Assembly (NCBI GenBank): GCA_031267475.1
Contig: JAIRZA010000052.1
Coordinates: 1-5,392, forward strand
Direction of reading: 5' to 3'
DNA length: 5,392 bases
Source of the DNA: Spirochaetaceae bacterium
GTDB taxonomy: Bacteria > Spirochaetota > Spirochaetia > Treponematales > Breznakiellaceae
Positions within the stretch are counted from its first letter, which is position 1. Each line of letters starts with the position of its first letter. The notes beneath the pieces were generated by a model that saw nothing but the letters and a program-made list of their open reading frames with translations, ran no database searches and was not told the DNA's origin. This document shows, piece after piece, positions 5,276 to 5,392 of this stretch. Position numbers and translations under genes: made by a program.

Positions 5276-5392
5276 GAGGCTGTTCCAAAACTTCAGTTTT
5301 TGGGGAGACAAGCAAAGCTTGTCCAGCAACCTATAAAAACCGCAGTTTTGTCGTCATCATGACGCGCCCGTAGGGCGAAAAACTGCAAGAGC
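5276..5392. repeat. Structured element with hairpin and three-way junction, reaching the window edge
   Basis: The stretch starts gaggctgttccaaaactt and contains a perfect 7-bp hairpin gacaagc-aaa-gcttgtc (5307-5323). It is followed by a nested fold: gcagtttt (5342-5349) pairs with aaaactgc (5379-5386) and encloses cgtca-tca-tgacg (5352-5364) and cgccc-gta-gggcg (5365-5377). The distal aaaaactgcaag can alternatively pair with cttcagttttt at 5291-5301 with one bulged base. It may be an extragenic repeat, a miniature mobile element or a structured RNA; the right boundary cannot be seen. Confidence 0.55.

Overview
The window reads as chromosomal DNA of a host-associated spirochaete, most likely Treponema-like. 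This is inferred from protein character, from the BatA/BatB von Willebrand factor A gene pair followed by a secreted helical-repeat protein, and from abundant hairpin-forming intergenic repeats. No rRNA or other decisive marker is present. All four protein genes I can support lie on the minus strand, so the window reads functionally from right to left.

Right end (4920-5392): no protein gene is visible. At the edge is a compact structured element (5276-5392) whose last 45 bases fold as a three-way junction, preceded by an AT-rich stretch with a weak plus-strand promoter candidate. Several hairpins follow, then a slippage-prone tract upstream of the next gene: 14 C followed by CA dinucleotides, read on the minus strand. 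The tract lies inside a possible 24-codon leader ORF that stops one base before the gene's ATG.

Gene 1 (4077-4919, minus) is a PAP2-family membrane phosphatase homologue with a signal peptide. It keeps both catalytic-site histidines but lacks two normally conserved arginines. An array of 8-bp repeats directly abuts its stop codon, and two ~150-bp imperfect direct repeats built of hairpins follow (3676-4078).

The gap 3450-3675 leads into a compact operon: batA (2451-3449), batB (1288-2454, GTG start overlapping the batA stop as GTGA) and, after 96 bp, a secreted TPR-like helical protein that runs off the left edge (1-1191). The two VWA proteins are membrane-anchored, each with an intact MIDAS metal site, and probably form a periplasm-facing complex with the third protein. 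The MoxR ATPase and DUF58 genes that usually precede batA are not next to it. Instead the batA leader holds a perfect 15-bp hairpin, one arm of which is also complementary to the batA ribosome binding site, so two exclusive folds are possible.

The most interesting signals are the C-tract/leader ORF at the PAP2 gene, the alternative pairing at the batA leader, and the hairpin-chain repeats between the two transcription units.
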